From: JBLMYQ01 sp050260055
GTDB taxonomy: Bacteria > Bacillota > Clostridia > Acetivibrionales > UBA4821
DNA: 64,000 nt
Assembly: GCA_050260055.1 (NCBI GenBank)
Contig: JBLNBO010000044.1
Location: 1-64,000 of the forward strand
Reading direction: 5' to 3'
Every line of letters begins with the position of its first letter. Positions within the stretch are counted from its first letter, which is position 1. Shown piece by piece: positions 42,751 through 51,584 of the stretch. The translations under genes and the position numbers were made by a program. The notes under the pieces are model-generated. The model was given only the letters and a program-made list of their open reading frames with translations, ran no database searches and was not told where the DNA came from.

Positions 42751-43947
42751 ATGAATTCAGAAAATGATTCAATAAAACAGATGAGGATTGAAATTCCTGG
42801 GTTGATAGTTGAAAATAATAAAAAAAGCTTTATCCCTGAATGGTTTCAGATTCAATTCGGAAATCTTCTTAATGAAATAATTAAAATGCATTTTATAGAA
42901 TCAATCGAAAGAAAGAAAGAAAGCAGCAGCCAGGAGGAAAAGACAGAAGAGCTTGAAGAAAATCAGGAATATGTAAGTTGGAATCAAGATTCCGATTTGC
43001 AGTTATTTAATATAACTGGATTTATTAAATATGAAGAAAAGACAAAAGCATCAATTCAGGTGATGATTGGAAAGGGTGATTCGATTAAGTTTTCAAAAAC
43101 TTATTCGGGTGAAGTTAATGTACTTATTAATACCTTGCAGGGAATTATTGAAGACATACAGGATTTTATAAAAAGAAATGCTTCTTCAGAGTTTAATATA
43201 GATGCAGAAGTAAATTATAAACAATGCATAAAAGAGGTTATCAATCTTTTGCAAGAGCATACAGATGAAGATTCCCTTGAAAAGCACTTTATTACGGGAA
43301 TGTTTTTAGCAATGGATGGAGAAGAGGAAAAATCCTTAGAAAATCTTGATTATGTTATTAAGAACTCTTCTAATGCCGAAATGGTTCAGGATTGCTATAA
43401 ACTGGTGCTAAATGTTAAAGCTAGTAAGAGTATGAAGGATTTAGATAGTGCACAGAACGAGGTATACAATGGCGATCCTGCAAAGGCGGTTTCGTTGATT
43501 GAGAGTCTGATACAAATTACTCCAAAGTATGCACATCTTCATTATCTTTTAGGTATGGCCTTAAAGAAAAGCGGACAGCTGGAAAAATCAATTCTGGCAT
43601 TTAAGAATGCACTTGAAATAGATTCTGAGCATGTTCCATCATGCAGGGAATTGGCCGAAGAGCTGGTTTCAATTGACAATCTTTCAGAAGCTGAAAAAAT
43701 GTATAAAAGAATAATAGAAATGGGACAAGCTAATGCAACAGATTATTATAATCTTGGGATGTGCTTAAAGAGACTTGGTAGAAGCAAGGAATTGGATGAA
43801 ATAATTGAAAAGATTAAAGAGCTTGACACAGAAGGGAAGCTTGATAGCTATATTTTTAATCTGTTTGATATGGGGTCAAGCTTTTTGAATGATGATGTTA
43901 AGCCTGAAAAGAAGAAGTCTTTATGGAGTAGGGTGTTCGGAAAATAA
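42751..43947 (+). CDS. TPR-repeat cytoplasmic protein
   Basis: A 398-residue acidic protein. From about residue 155 to 370 it has tetratricopeptide-like helix pairs, for example AHLHYLLGMALKKSGQLEKSILAFKNALEID and ATDYYNLGMCLKRLGR. The N-terminal ~140 residues contain a Glu-rich region and a beta-rich segment without a name I know. No signal peptide or membrane segment is seen. It probably mediates protein contacts. It lies between purN and purH without obvious linkage to purine synthesis. Confidence 0.82.
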   Translation: MNSENDSIKQMRIEIPGLIVENNKKSFIPEWFQIQFGNLLNEIIKMHFIESIERKKESSSQEEKTEELEENQEYVSWNQDSDLQLFNITGFIKYEEKTKASIQVMIGKGDSIKFSKTYSGEVNVLINTLQGIIEDIQDFIKRNASSEFNIDAEVNYKQCIKEVINLLQEHTDEDSLEKHFITGMFLAMDGEEEKSLENLDYVIKNSSNAEMVQDCYKLVLNVKASKSMKDLDSAQNEVYNGDPAKAVSLIESLIQITPKYAHLHYLLGMALKKSGQLEKSILAFKNALEIDSEHVPSCRELAEELVSIDNLSEAEKMYKRIIEMGQANATDYYNLGMCLKRLGRSKELDEIIEKIKELDTEGKLDSYIFNLFDMGSSFLNDDVKPEKKKSLWSRVFGK

Positions 43948-43949
43948 CA

Positions 43950-44045
43950 ACCTCCCTAGCCCTCCTAATAGGAGGCGAATAGGAAGTCTTTGAAGAAACA
44001 ACTAAGATATACTTTTCGCTCCCTTTTTGAGGGAGGATAGGAGGG
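43950..44045. repeat. C/G-rich palindromic region before purH
   Basis: CCTCCCTAGCCCTCCT at the left is answered by GGGAGGATAGGAGGG at the right, with a separate CTCCC/GGGAG stem inside. It resembles the shorter C/G-rich hairpins at 16379 and 21405, and fills the 127-base purH leader together with the GAGGAGG ribosome site. Confidence 0.55.
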
Positions 44046-44074
44046 TCTATAAAATATAGAGGAGGAATTCAAAA

Positions 44075-45619
44075 GTGATTAAACGTGCATTAATTAGTGT
44101 TTCAGACAAAGCAGGAATAGTAGAATTTGCAAAAGAGCTTGAGAGTTTAGGCGTAGAAATAATTTCAACTGGTGGTACATACAATACCTTGAAGAATGCG
44201 GGAGTAAAGGTTATCAGCATATCTGATGTAACCGGATTTCCAGAATGCCTTGATGGGAGGGTAAAAACCCTGCATCCAAACATTCATGCTGGAATACTTG
44301 CAATGAGAAGCAATCCGGAGCATATGGAACAAATAAAGAAGCTTAATGTTGAACTAATTGATTTGGTTGTAATTAATTTATATCCATTTAAGCAGACAAT
44401 TCTCAAAGAAGGTGTTGAGCTTCATGAAGCAATAGAAAACATTGATATTGGCGGGCCAACAATGATAAGGGCTGCAGCAAAGAACTATCAGGATGTTGCT
44501 GTAGTGGTTGACCCTGAAGATTACGAAACAGTTTTGAATGAGTTAAAAAGCCAGAAAGAAATCTCAAAAGAGACTAAATTCAAACTCGCATGGAAGGTTT
44601 TTGAGCATACCAGCCATTATGATGCTTTAATTGCAAATTACTTAAGGGATAAAGCAAATGGAGACAAGTATCCGAAAACGCTTACAATTACGTTTGAAAA
44701 GGCACAGGATATGAGATATGGCGAAAATCCCCACCAGAGTGCCGTTTTCTATAAAGAAGTAGGGAAAAATATTGGCACTTTGCCATCTGCAGTCCAGCTT
44801 CATGGAAAAGAAATGTCATTTAATAATATAAATGATGCAAATGGCGCCCTTGAATTATTAAAGGAATTTGATGAGCCAACAGTGGTTGCAGTCAAACATA
44901 CAAATCCATGCGGCGTTGCAAGTGCTGAAACAATTCATGATGCATATTTGAAAGCATATGATTGCGACCCTATATCAATATATGGCGGAATAGTAGCAAT
45001 AAACAGGGAAGTAGATGCAAAGACAGCAGAAGAAATAAATAAAATCTTTGTGGAGATAGTACTTGCACCTTCATATTCAAAAGAAGCACTTGAAATATTA
45101 ATGTCAAAAAAGAATATCCGTATCCTTCAGATAGATGAAATATTGAAGAAATATCCTAAGGGAACTTTGGATTATAAAAAGGTCGGTGGCGGTATCCTTG
45201 TTCAGGATGTAAACTCAGAACTGTTAAACCCAGAAGAAATGAAGGTTGTTACAAAGGTTCAGCCTCCAAAAGATAGAATGGATGATTTGATGTTTGCATG
45301 GAAAATTGTTAAACATATGAAATCAAATGCAATTGCCCTTGTAAAAGATAAGAAGACAGTAGGATTGGGGCCGGGCCAAACCAACAGAGTTTGGTCAACA
45401 TCAAATGCTGCGGAAAGAGCAGGAGAAAGAGCAGAGGGTGCAGTGCTTGCATCAGATGCATTTTTCCCGTTTGCAGATAACGTAGAAGCTGCCGCAAAGG
45501 CTGGTATTACAGCGATAATTCAACCAGGTGGGTCAATCAGGGATCAGGATGCAATTGATGCTTGTGATAAGGCTGGGATTGGCATGATATTTACAGGGAT
45601 GCGACATTTCAAACACTAA
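44075..45619 (+). CDS. purH: Bifunctional AICAR transformylase / IMP cyclohydrolase
   Basis: A 514-residue enzyme for the last two steps to IMP. The N-terminal MGS-like cyclohydrolase domain (about 1-195) starts RALISVSDKAGIVEFAKEL and has TGFPECLDGRVKTLHP. The C-terminal transformylase has RYGENPHQ, the catalytic KHTNPCG and the end QPGGSIRDQDAIDACD. It consumes AICAR from both the purine route and HisHF. GTG 44075 follows GAGGAGGAA. Repeat copy 4 begins three bases after its stop. Confidence 0.98.
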   Translation: MIKRALISVSDKAGIVEFAKELESLGVEIISTGGTYNTLKNAGVKVISISDVTGFPECLDGRVKTLHPNIHAGILAMRSNPEHMEQIKKLNVELIDLVVINLYPFKQTILKEGVELHEAIENIDIGGPTMIRAAAKNYQDVAVVVDPEDYETVLNELKSQKEISKETKFKLAWKVFEHTSHYDALIANYLRDKANGDKYPKTLTITFEKAQDMRYGENPHQSAVFYKEVGKNIGTLPSAVQLHGKEMSFNNINDANGALELLKEFDEPTVVAVKHTNPCGVASAETIHDAYLKAYDCDPISIYGGIVAINREVDAKTAEEINKIFVEIVLAPSYSKEALEILMSKKNIRILQIDEILKKYPKGTLDYKKVGGGILVQDVNSELLNPEEMKVVTKVQPPKDRMDDLMFAWKIVKHMKSNAIALVKDKKTVGLGPGQTNRVWSTSNAAERAGERAEGAVLASDAFFPFADNVEAAAKAGITAIIQPGGSIRDQDAIDACDKAGIGMIFTGMRHFKH

Positions 45620-45622
45620 TCC

Positions 45623-45743
45623 AAAATTGTGATAAGCGTCGATTGGCGGTGTCAAAAATCAATTGTAAAATGCTCACATATAAAAAATATGCTCCGCTTT
45701 TCCAATTGATTTTTTTCTAGCCACTCTTGCTTCTGACAATTTT
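45623..45743 (+). repeat. Dispersed palindromic repeat, copy 4 (after purH)
   Basis: Outer arms AAAATTGT (45623-45630) and ACAATTTT (45736-45743) pair perfectly. GATAAGC, TGCTCACATAT, ATATGCTCCGC and TTGCTTCTG match the other copies. The middle differs: an AAAAATCAATTG / CAATTGATTTTT stem replaces the CGCATTACTG and CGCCTTG blocks, keeping a hairpin with new sequence. It starts three bases after the purH stop. Confidence 0.8.
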
Positions 45744-45799
45744 GCTATACTATTACATTACCTAATAAAAAACTTAGAGTGGTTTTAAGAGGTGATTTT

Positions 45800-45976
45800 A
45801 TGAAAAAAGCAGATAAGACTGAATCATCCACTTACGAAGCAAGCAAGAAGATTAGGAATGAGTGGGATATGAATCCAGTGACGAGGGTACATGATAAAGG
45901 AGCAAATGACCCATATAAACAAAGAAGAAAAGATAAAAATGACAGAAAATCAGGGCGTGGAGACTACGAGCGATAA
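45800..45976 (+). CDS. Small charged hypothetical protein
   Basis: A 58-residue, highly hydrophilic protein rich in Lys, Arg and Asp (EWDMNPVTRVHDKGANDPYKQRR), with no hydrophobic core, probably unstructured or nucleic-acid binding. The start is ATG 45800 after AAGAGGTG. It lies between purH and purD. I do not recognise a family, but the ribosome site and length support a real small gene. Confidence 0.65.
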   Translation: MKKADKTESSTYEASKKIRNEWDMNPVTRVHDKGANDPYKQRRKDKNDRKSGRGDYER

Positions 45977-46028
45977 TAAAATAATACTAATCTCCATCTA
46001 TTGAAAAGAGAGGGAAAAGGGGTGAGTT

Positions 46029-47285
46029 ATGAAAATTTTAGTTATAGGCGGTGGAGGCCGCGAGCATGCAATTGTATGGAAGCTTGCACAGAGTCCGAAG
46101 GTTTCAAAAATTTATTGTGCACCTGGTAATGGCGGAATAGCAAGTCTTGCCGAATGCGTAGACGTAAAGGCTACTGACCTTGACGGAATAGCCAATTGGG
46201 TTAAGAATAATCCAGTAGATCTTGTTGTGGTAGCTCCTGATGACCCGCTTGCGATGGGAATGGTTGATAGACTGCAGGCAGAAGGAATCAGAGCTTTTGG
46301 ACCTGATAAAAAAGCTGCATACATAGAAGCTAGCAAGGTTTTTTCGAAAGACTTGATGAAAAAGTATAATATACCGACAGCAAAATATGAGATTTTTGAA
46401 GAACCTGATAAAGCTAAGGAATACCTTAAAACCTGCACATTTCCAACTGTTATCAAGGCTGAGGGGCTTGCACTCGGAAAGGGAGTCATTATTGCTCAGG
46501 ATTTACAGAGTGCAATTGACGCTGTTGACGAAATAATGGTTGCAAAGAGATTTGGCCAATCGGGAAGCAGAATTGTAATTGAAGAATTCATGGTTGGGCA
46601 AGAGGTTTCTATGGTAACCTTTACTGATGGAAACGTAGTTGTCCCAATGGTTAGTGCTCAAGACCACAAACGGGTTTTTGATAATGATGAGGGTCCAAAC
46701 ACCGGAGGAATGGGAGTATTTTCACCAAGCAGAATTTACACAAAAGAGGTTGCAGATTATTGCATGGAAAAAATTTTCATACCGACAATCCAGGCAATGG
46801 AGAAAGAAGGACGCAAGTTTAAAGGGATATTGTACTTTGGTTTAATGATAACAAAAGACGGCCCCAAAGTTGTTGAATATAATGCAAGATTCGGAGACCC
46901 GGAAACACAGGCTGTTCTTCCAAGACTAAAGACTGATTTGATTGATATATTTGATGCTATAATGGATGAAAAATTAGACAAGCTTGATATTGAATGGTAC
47001 GAAGGTGGTTCTGCCTGCGTAGTTATGGCATCAGGCGGATATCCCGGGGATTATAAGACGGGTTATGAGATAACTGGAATAGAGCAAGCTGAGAAGACGG
47101 GCTGTATTGTATTCAGTGCTGGAACAAAGCTTAATGATGAAAAGCTGGTGACGGCTGGAGGCAGGGTTCTTGGGGTAACTGCCATTGGTGAAAACTTAGA
47201 TAAGGCCTTAGAAAAGGCATATGCAGGAGTGAAAAAGATTCATTTTGAAAAAGCCCATTACAGAAAAGATATTGGAATAAAGTAG
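46029..47285 (+). CDS. purD: GAR synthetase PurD
   Basis: A 418-residue ATP-grasp ligase joining glycine to phosphoribosylamine. Marks are VIGGGGREHAIVWKL, the PDDPLAMGMVD segment, FPTVIKAEGLALGKGV for the ATP-grasp lysines, SAQDHKRVFDNDEGPNTGGMG, and YNARFGDPETQ for the metal-binding residues. The ribosome site AAAGGGGTG is part of a G-rich word shared with echE. A hairpin follows. purF, purL, purE and purB are not in the window. Confidence 0.98.
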   Translation: MKILVIGGGGREHAIVWKLAQSPKVSKIYCAPGNGGIASLAECVDVKATDLDGIANWVKNNPVDLVVVAPDDPLAMGMVDRLQAEGIRAFGPDKKAAYIEASKVFSKDLMKKYNIPTAKYEIFEEPDKAKEYLKTCTFPTVIKAEGLALGKGVIIAQDLQSAIDAVDEIMVAKRFGQSGSRIVIEEFMVGQEVSMVTFTDGNVVVPMVSAQDHKRVFDNDEGPNTGGMGVFSPSRIYTKEVADYCMEKIFIPTIQAMEKEGRKFKGILYFGLMITKDGPKVVEYNARFGDPETQAVLPRLKTDLIDIFDAIMDEKLDKLDIEWYEGGSACVVMASGGYPGDYKTGYEITGIEQAEKTGCIVFSAGTKLNDEKLVTAGGRVLGVTAIGENLDKALEKAYAGVKKIHFEKAHYRKDIGIK

Positions 47286-47309
47286 ACAAAAATAAATGGT
47301 TAATGTAAA

Positions 47310-47337
47310 GAGCATCTGTAAGATTATACAGATGCTC
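47310..47337 (+). terminator. Terminator after purD
   Basis: GAGCATCTGTA and TACAGATGCTC pair perfectly around a 6-base loop and are followed by CTTTATGTATTTATG. It may also serve the convergent minus-strand gene. Confidence 0.85.
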
Positions 47338-47357
47338 CTTTATGTATTTATGATTTT

Positions 47358-47798
47358 TTAGCTGAAAAGATATGATTTCATTTCTCCTTTGCTTCTTAGA
47401 TGCTGCAAGAAACCTTGGCCAGCCTTAAAGCCATCTTTCTCAGGTATAATGTTAATTTGGCGATTATCCAAGAAAGCTCCGAAAGAAAATGAAAAGTTTC
47501 CGATACGCAGAGATGTTGAATGCAGCGACCCTGTTAAAAAGATATCATTTTGAGCGGTGATAAAAAGCAGCCTTGCTTGTATATCACCTTCTATAATAAT
47601 ATTGCAGTTGGTAATTACCAAGAGCGAGCATTCTAGAGGGCCTTCAATCTTTAAATCTTCATAACTTTCAGCAGGTTCACCTTCAAGTATTAAATGAGAT
47701 AAGCTTGAATGTATTTCTTTGGTTTCTCCTGTTCTAAGGTTTGTGATTTTTGTTAAATTCGGCAGTGGATTATCTAAATCTACAGCTTTTATTTTCAT
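47358..47798 (-). CDS. Hypothetical beta-rich protein
   Basis: A 146-residue protein with no signal peptide or membrane segment. The central part alternates short hydrophobic strands (LLVITNCNIIIEGDIQARLLFI), suggesting a beta-solenoid or C-CAP-like fold, but I cannot name a family. The start has GGAGGA on the minus strand. It converges on purD. The 362-base gap upstream (47799-48160) holds AT-rich sequence with no other feature I can support. Confidence 0.65.
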   Translation of the reverse strand: MKIKAVDLDNPLPNLTKITNLRTGETKEIHSSLSHLILEGEPAESYEDLKIEGPLECSLLVITNCNIIIEGDIQARLLFITAQNDIFLTGSLHSTSLRIGNFSFSFGAFLDNRQINIIPEKDGFKAGQGFLQHLRSKGEMKSYLFS

Positions 47799-48160
47799 AT
47801 TTATCCTCCTCTCCTATTTAGGGCAGTTATAGGTGTTTAATTCACTCCTTCCATTAATTAATTAAAAGGTTTTACATATTTATTTCTGAGATAAGCTATC
47901 AATTAGTATATAGATATATGCCATATATGTCAATAACTGTAAGATGGCGCTTCTATTTATTTAAGCTTTTATATGATGATTAGGATATAGGGAATTTTGA
48001 AAAATATGAAAGTTTCTTGCAACGAAATCAATAGTAATGATATAATAAAATTCGTTTTATTTTATTTATTACGTTCTTTTTAGATATTACTGGAAAGAGG
48101 GGATGTTATTAGCTCCAATACTATTTAGAGAGCGGTCGTTATAAAAAGGAGGGATGTATA

Positions 48161-48496
48161 ATGTCAATATGGTGGTGGCTGAGTGCACTTTTTTTTGCAC
48201 CTACAAATTTGTTTGAAAAGTTATCCTCTCTAATCTGTGGTACATTGATTGGGATAGCATGGTTGCTTTTTATAAAAACAACTGGTTTTCTTCCTGATTA
48301 TACTCTCCTTTCGTGGGCTAAATATGTGTTTTTCCCTGCGGGAGTTTTGCACGCTTTTATGGGAACTTTTGTAGTTGCTATAGCTGCGGATAGTAAAAAC
48401 GAGGAACTAATAGATAACTCAATTCCCTATAGGATTGATTTAATGGGGGGACTTGCAGTTGTCATATTAGGATTAGCCATTTTACCATATGTATAA
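48161..48496 (+). CDS. Small hypothetical membrane protein
   Basis: A 111-residue protein with three likely membrane helices (about 22-40, 50-74 and 92-110), a Trp-rich N-terminus (MSIWWWLSALFF) and a short acidic loop. AAAGGAGGG precedes the ATG, and a strong terminator overlaps the stop. The family is unknown to me. Confidence 0.72.
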   Translation: MSIWWWLSALFFAPTNLFEKLSSLICGTLIGIAWLLFIKTTGFLPDYTLLSWAKYVFFPAGVLHAFMGTFVVAIAADSKNEELIDNSIPYRIDLMGGLAVVILGLAILPYV

Positions 48497-48544
48497 ACTA
48501 TAAAAAGAATCCTGCCAAATCTGGCGGGGTTCTTTTTATAGTTT
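48495..48544 (+). terminator. Terminator after the small membrane protein
   Basis: AAACTATAAAAAGAA and TTCTTTTTATAGTTT form the outer stem, and GCCA/TGGC the inner one, with T-rich 3' side. Confidence 0.9.
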
Positions 48545-48622
48545 ACATAATATACCTCATCTTAATCCATTATCTTTATGGTAAAATGTATCGAACCAAT
48601 GATAAATATGGAGTGATAACAT

Positions 48623-50593
48623 ATGAATAGAAGAACAACCGCAATTATGCTTGTATTGGTAATGATAACATCTTTTCTTCCGGCTCTGAACTCTGCCGGT
48701 TCGGCAAACAAGCCGGACCTGGAGGTGCTTGGTTATTACACCAATAAAGAAGGGGTAGATTATGACGGAAAAACATATAAACTAGATAATTCATACGAAA
48801 ATATCATGAACAATAATGAGAATGTTTCTATGGCGGTTCCATTCTGGTTCAGGCTCGGAGAATCGGGAGGGGGCTCAATCGAATTTCACCAATATGGATT
48901 TAGTACAAGTGATTATAAAACTGAGGCAAAGCAAAAAGTAAAAGACATGAAGAGCAAGAACATAAAAGTATTAGCACTTGTTCATAATATGCTCTATAAA
49001 AATGGGGGTTCAGGGAAGGATATTGCCCATGAGTTGTTTACAAATCAGAAAAGCATGAATAACTTTGTTACTCAGTTAGAGAATTATTTAAGGGAATATG
49101 GATTTGATGGAGTAAACATTGACATAGAAGATATATATAAAAGTGATAGAAACAGCTATACCAATTTAATCCGCCAGCTCAAGGAAAGATTAGGAGCTAA
49201 AGGCTACATGATTACAGTTTCAATTCCTGCAAAAACCTTTGATGACCCAACAAACAGCTATGCATATCCGTTTGATTATAAAGGAATCGGTAATTATGCT
49301 GATAGAGTTGCCATAATGACTTATGATGAGCATGGAGCTTGGACGGGCAGCGGTGCAGGGCCAATTGCTTCAATACCCTGGCAGGAGAAGGTTGTAAAGT
49401 ATGCGATAACGCAAATTCCGAAAGAAAAAATCTTATTGGGCGTCCCGGCATATGGTTTTGATTGGACTAAAGGAAAAAGCTGGCCTAAATATTCTTCATA
49501 TGAAATGACAATGGAAACAGTAAAAAATAAAGGCTTGAAGGTTTCCTGGAGTGATAAATATAAAGTGCCATATGTTAATTATTCCGATAGTAATGGACAA
49601 AGGGAAATTTGGTTTGAAAATGCATCAAGTTTTTCATATAAAATTAATCTTGCTTCAGAATACGGACTTAAGGGAATAGCAATATGGAGAATTGGGATGG
49701 AAGACCCGGCTATATGGAACGTCATTTCTGGAAATGCAAATGTTACAAAGATTAGTAGTATCAAGATGTTTGATTCTAAAAAGCTGTATTCAAATAATGA
49801 TAATTTGGTTTTGAAGCTTAATGGGGAATCAGATAATAAAGTCTTTTCTCTTAAGATAACTAATGAGCGTGGAGCAATTACTTCGTATGGAGTTGATTTC
49901 GGCAGCAGCAATACACAATCAATTTCATTGAATGATTTTGAAGACGGCTGGTATTCTGCAAAAATTGTAAAAGCCAATGGAGAAGGAACAATAGAAATTG
50001 ATTCAAAAGAATTTGGCATTAACTGCTTTGAAGATATAAAAAGTCATTGGGCGCGTGATGTTATTATAGATTTATTCAAACAAAAATATATCAAGGGTTC
50101 TGACAATGAAAAATTTAAACCGGATAATACACTTACCAGAGCGGAGTTTATGGTTTTGATTGCAAGAGCTATAAATGTTGAAACTCCGATAAATGGCTTT
50201 GTTACAAAGTTTTCTGATTTGAATAATAGTCATTGGGCTTCTTCAGCAATATTTGCACTTGAAGAAAAAGGTTACATTCAAGGGCTCCAGAACAGTAAAG
50301 GTAAATGGTATATTACTCCCGATTCGAAAATAACGAGAGCAGAAATGACTGTAATACTATCGCGAATCCTTAGTGCACAGGGAATAATAGATAAGAACGA
50401 TTTATCGATTGCTTCCTTTAACGATGTGAAAGAACATTGGGCAGAAAATGATATTGCAGTGACGGAAAAGATGAACCTAATAAAAGGAGACGAAAAAGGA
50501 TTGTTTAATCCTGATAAAAATACAACTAGAGCTGAAGCGGCTGTGATAATACAAAGATATTTAACTATTCTAAAAGATAAGGGATTGCGGTAA
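48623..50593 (+). CDS. GH18 glycosidase with three S-layer homology domains
   Basis: A 656-residue exported enzyme. A signal peptide (to about residue 27) is followed by a family 18 catalytic barrel (about 32-375) with the DxxDxDxE motif as DGVNIDIED (about 161-170) and the AIMTYDEHG strand. A beta-sandwich linker (about 380-470) follows, then three SLH domains (about 472-655), each with a (F)xDI/V..HWA opening and a TRAE motif. SLH domains bind secondary wall polymer, so the enzyme is displayed on the cell surface. Relatives such as YaaH/SleL cleave cortex or peptidoglycan N-acetylglucosamine bonds; the substrate here is not certain. Confidence 0.93.
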   Translation: MNRRTTAIMLVLVMITSFLPALNSAGSANKPDLEVLGYYTNKEGVDYDGKTYKLDNSYENIMNNNENVSMAVPFWFRLGESGGGSIEFHQYGFSTSDYKTEAKQKVKDMKSKNIKVLALVHNMLYKNGGSGKDIAHELFTNQKSMNNFVTQLENYLREYGFDGVNIDIEDIYKSDRNSYTNLIRQLKERLGAKGYMITVSIPAKTFDDPTNSYAYPFDYKGIGNYADRVAIMTYDEHGAWTGSGAGPIASIPWQEKVVKYAITQIPKEKILLGVPAYGFDWTKGKSWPKYSSYEMTMETVKNKGLKVSWSDKYKVPYVNYSDSNGQREIWFENASSFSYKINLASEYGLKGIAIWRIGMEDPAIWNVISGNANVTKISSIKMFDSKKLYSNNDNLVLKLNGESDNKVFSLKITNERGAITSYGVDFGSSNTQSISLNDFEDGWYSAKIVKANGEGTIEIDSKEFGINCFEDIKSHWARDVIIDLFKQKYIKGSDNEKFKPDNTLTRAEFMVLIARAINVETPINGFVTKFSDLNNSHWASSAIFALEEKGYIQGLQNSKGKWYITPDSKITRAEMTVILSRILSAQGIIDKNDLSIASFNDVKEHWAENDIAVTEKMNLIKGDEKGLFNPDKNTTRAEAAVIIQRYLTILKDKGLR

Positions 50594-50611
50594 AAACCGC
50601 AATCCCCTTTT
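50581..50611 (+). terminator. Terminator overlapping the GH18 gene end
   Basis: GGGATTGCGG pairs with CCGCAATCCC around TAAAAA and runs into CTTTT; the stop codon is in the loop. Confidence 0.92.
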
Positions 50612-50616
50612 GAACT

Positions 50617-50796
50617 CTAGTATCTTCTTTTCCTGTTCTGGTACATGTCTATTCCACCTAAGATGGCATTTACAAGACCAAATCCAGCTACTCCAGAAGC
50701 AATCAAAGGGGTGACAGGAATAAGAGCTACTCCGACGATTGTAACTGCAGTTCCAAGAACTGTCGGTACAGTACCTTCAGGAAGCTTTCTTTCCAT
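50617..50796 (-). CDS. Small hypothetical membrane protein
   Basis: A 59-residue protein with one long or two short hydrophobic stretches (TVLGTAVTIVGVALIPVTPLIASG and VAGFGLVNAIL) and a basic C-terminus (NRKRRY). The ATG with complement at 50794-50796 lies eight bases after AGGAGG; the ATG two codons earlier is closer. It converges on the GH18 gene. The family is unknown; bacteriocin-like size and glycine content are noted but are not evidence of that function. Confidence 0.65.
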   Translation of the reverse strand: MERKLPEGTVPTVLGTAVTIVGVALIPVTPLIASGVAGFGLVNAILGGIDMYQNRKRRY

Positions 50797-50870
50797 GTTC
50801 ATGACCTCCTTTTATTGAGTTCGATATTATAATGCGGAAAATTAATGATTTTATTCTGAAAGTTCCTTAC

Positions 50871-50914
50871 TAAAATAAGAAACTGACCAAAGTTAAGGTC
50901 AGTTTCTTATTTTA
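50871..50914 (-). terminator. Terminator of the minus-strand 119-residue gene
   Basis: Two perfect 18-base arms (50871-50888 and 50897-50914; core AAACTGACC/GGTCAGTTT) around an 8-base loop, with T-rich ends. Confidence 0.85.
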
Positions 50915-50936
50915 ATTAATGATAAAATCAATAGGA

Positions 50937-51296
50937 TTAGCAGGCGGACTCTAAAGGATCCAGATCAGCCAGTTCGAGTTCATCCATTGCAAATGCTGCA
51001 ATTTCATGAGGATTGAACTGCGCTGCTGGTCTTGAATGCCTTTGCCTAGGGAAATCACTGTTAATTTTTTGTTTTTCCTTCATCATATTGTCGCGCCTAA
51101 AACGCGATGTGCTTTTCTCATCAAGCTTGTCCAATAAAGGATCAGAGAGAACAATCTGCGTGGCAATTTTGATTCCTTTACCCCGTGAGTTTACTTTTTC
51201 CCCAAAAAGTCTTTTCTTCTTGCGGAAGGTGTGGTAAAGTTCAAGTCCAAGCTGCTCAGTTGCTTGTTGCTGCATTTCCTTAACATCTTTCCTCAT
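50937..51296 (-). CDS. Hypothetical basic protein
   Basis: A 119-residue cytosolic protein. The first half is very basic (YHTFRKKKRLFGEKVNSRGKGIK), and the C-terminus is acidic (AAFAMDELELADLDPLES) and ends in a cysteine. No domain is recognised. The start has GGAGGGAC on the minus strand. It lies upstream of, and divergent from, the valS T-box region. Confidence 0.6.
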   Translation of the reverse strand: MRKDVKEMQQQATEQLGLELYHTFRKKKRLFGEKVNSRGKGIKIATQIVLSDPLLDKLDEKSTSRFRRDNMMKEKQKINSDFPRQRHSRPAAQFNPHEIAAFAMDELELADLDPLESAC

Positions 51297-51529
51297 GAGT
51301 GTCCCTCCTAAATAAAAAATATTTGTGGAGAATGATTCCTAACAATGCCTGAAGCAAAGACATTGGTATTTTAAGTAAATGAATATACAAAATATATTAT
51401 ATATGCTTGATGCATTTAATACAATATGGTTTAAAAATTTTGTTAAAAAGTTAAAACTAGATATTACTAATACATAAATATTTTTATTATTAAAATCTGA
51501 AGATGAGAATAAGAAGAAATATTAATTTG

Positions 51530-51561
51530 TTGACATATAAATTATCAGTTGTTATTATAAT
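51530..51561 (+). promoter_or_regulatory. Promoter of the valS T-box transcript
   Basis: TTGACA at 51530-51535 with a TATTAT/TATAAT region at 51553-51561, close to consensus, about 30 bases before the T-box leader. Confidence 0.75.
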
Positions 51562-51584
51562 AAATAATTAAATAGTAAATTGCA

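Noticed and set aside
47799..48160. Riboswitch before the small membrane protein gene
   Set aside because: No recognised conserved riboswitch core or terminator/antiterminator pair could be found in this AT-rich gap.
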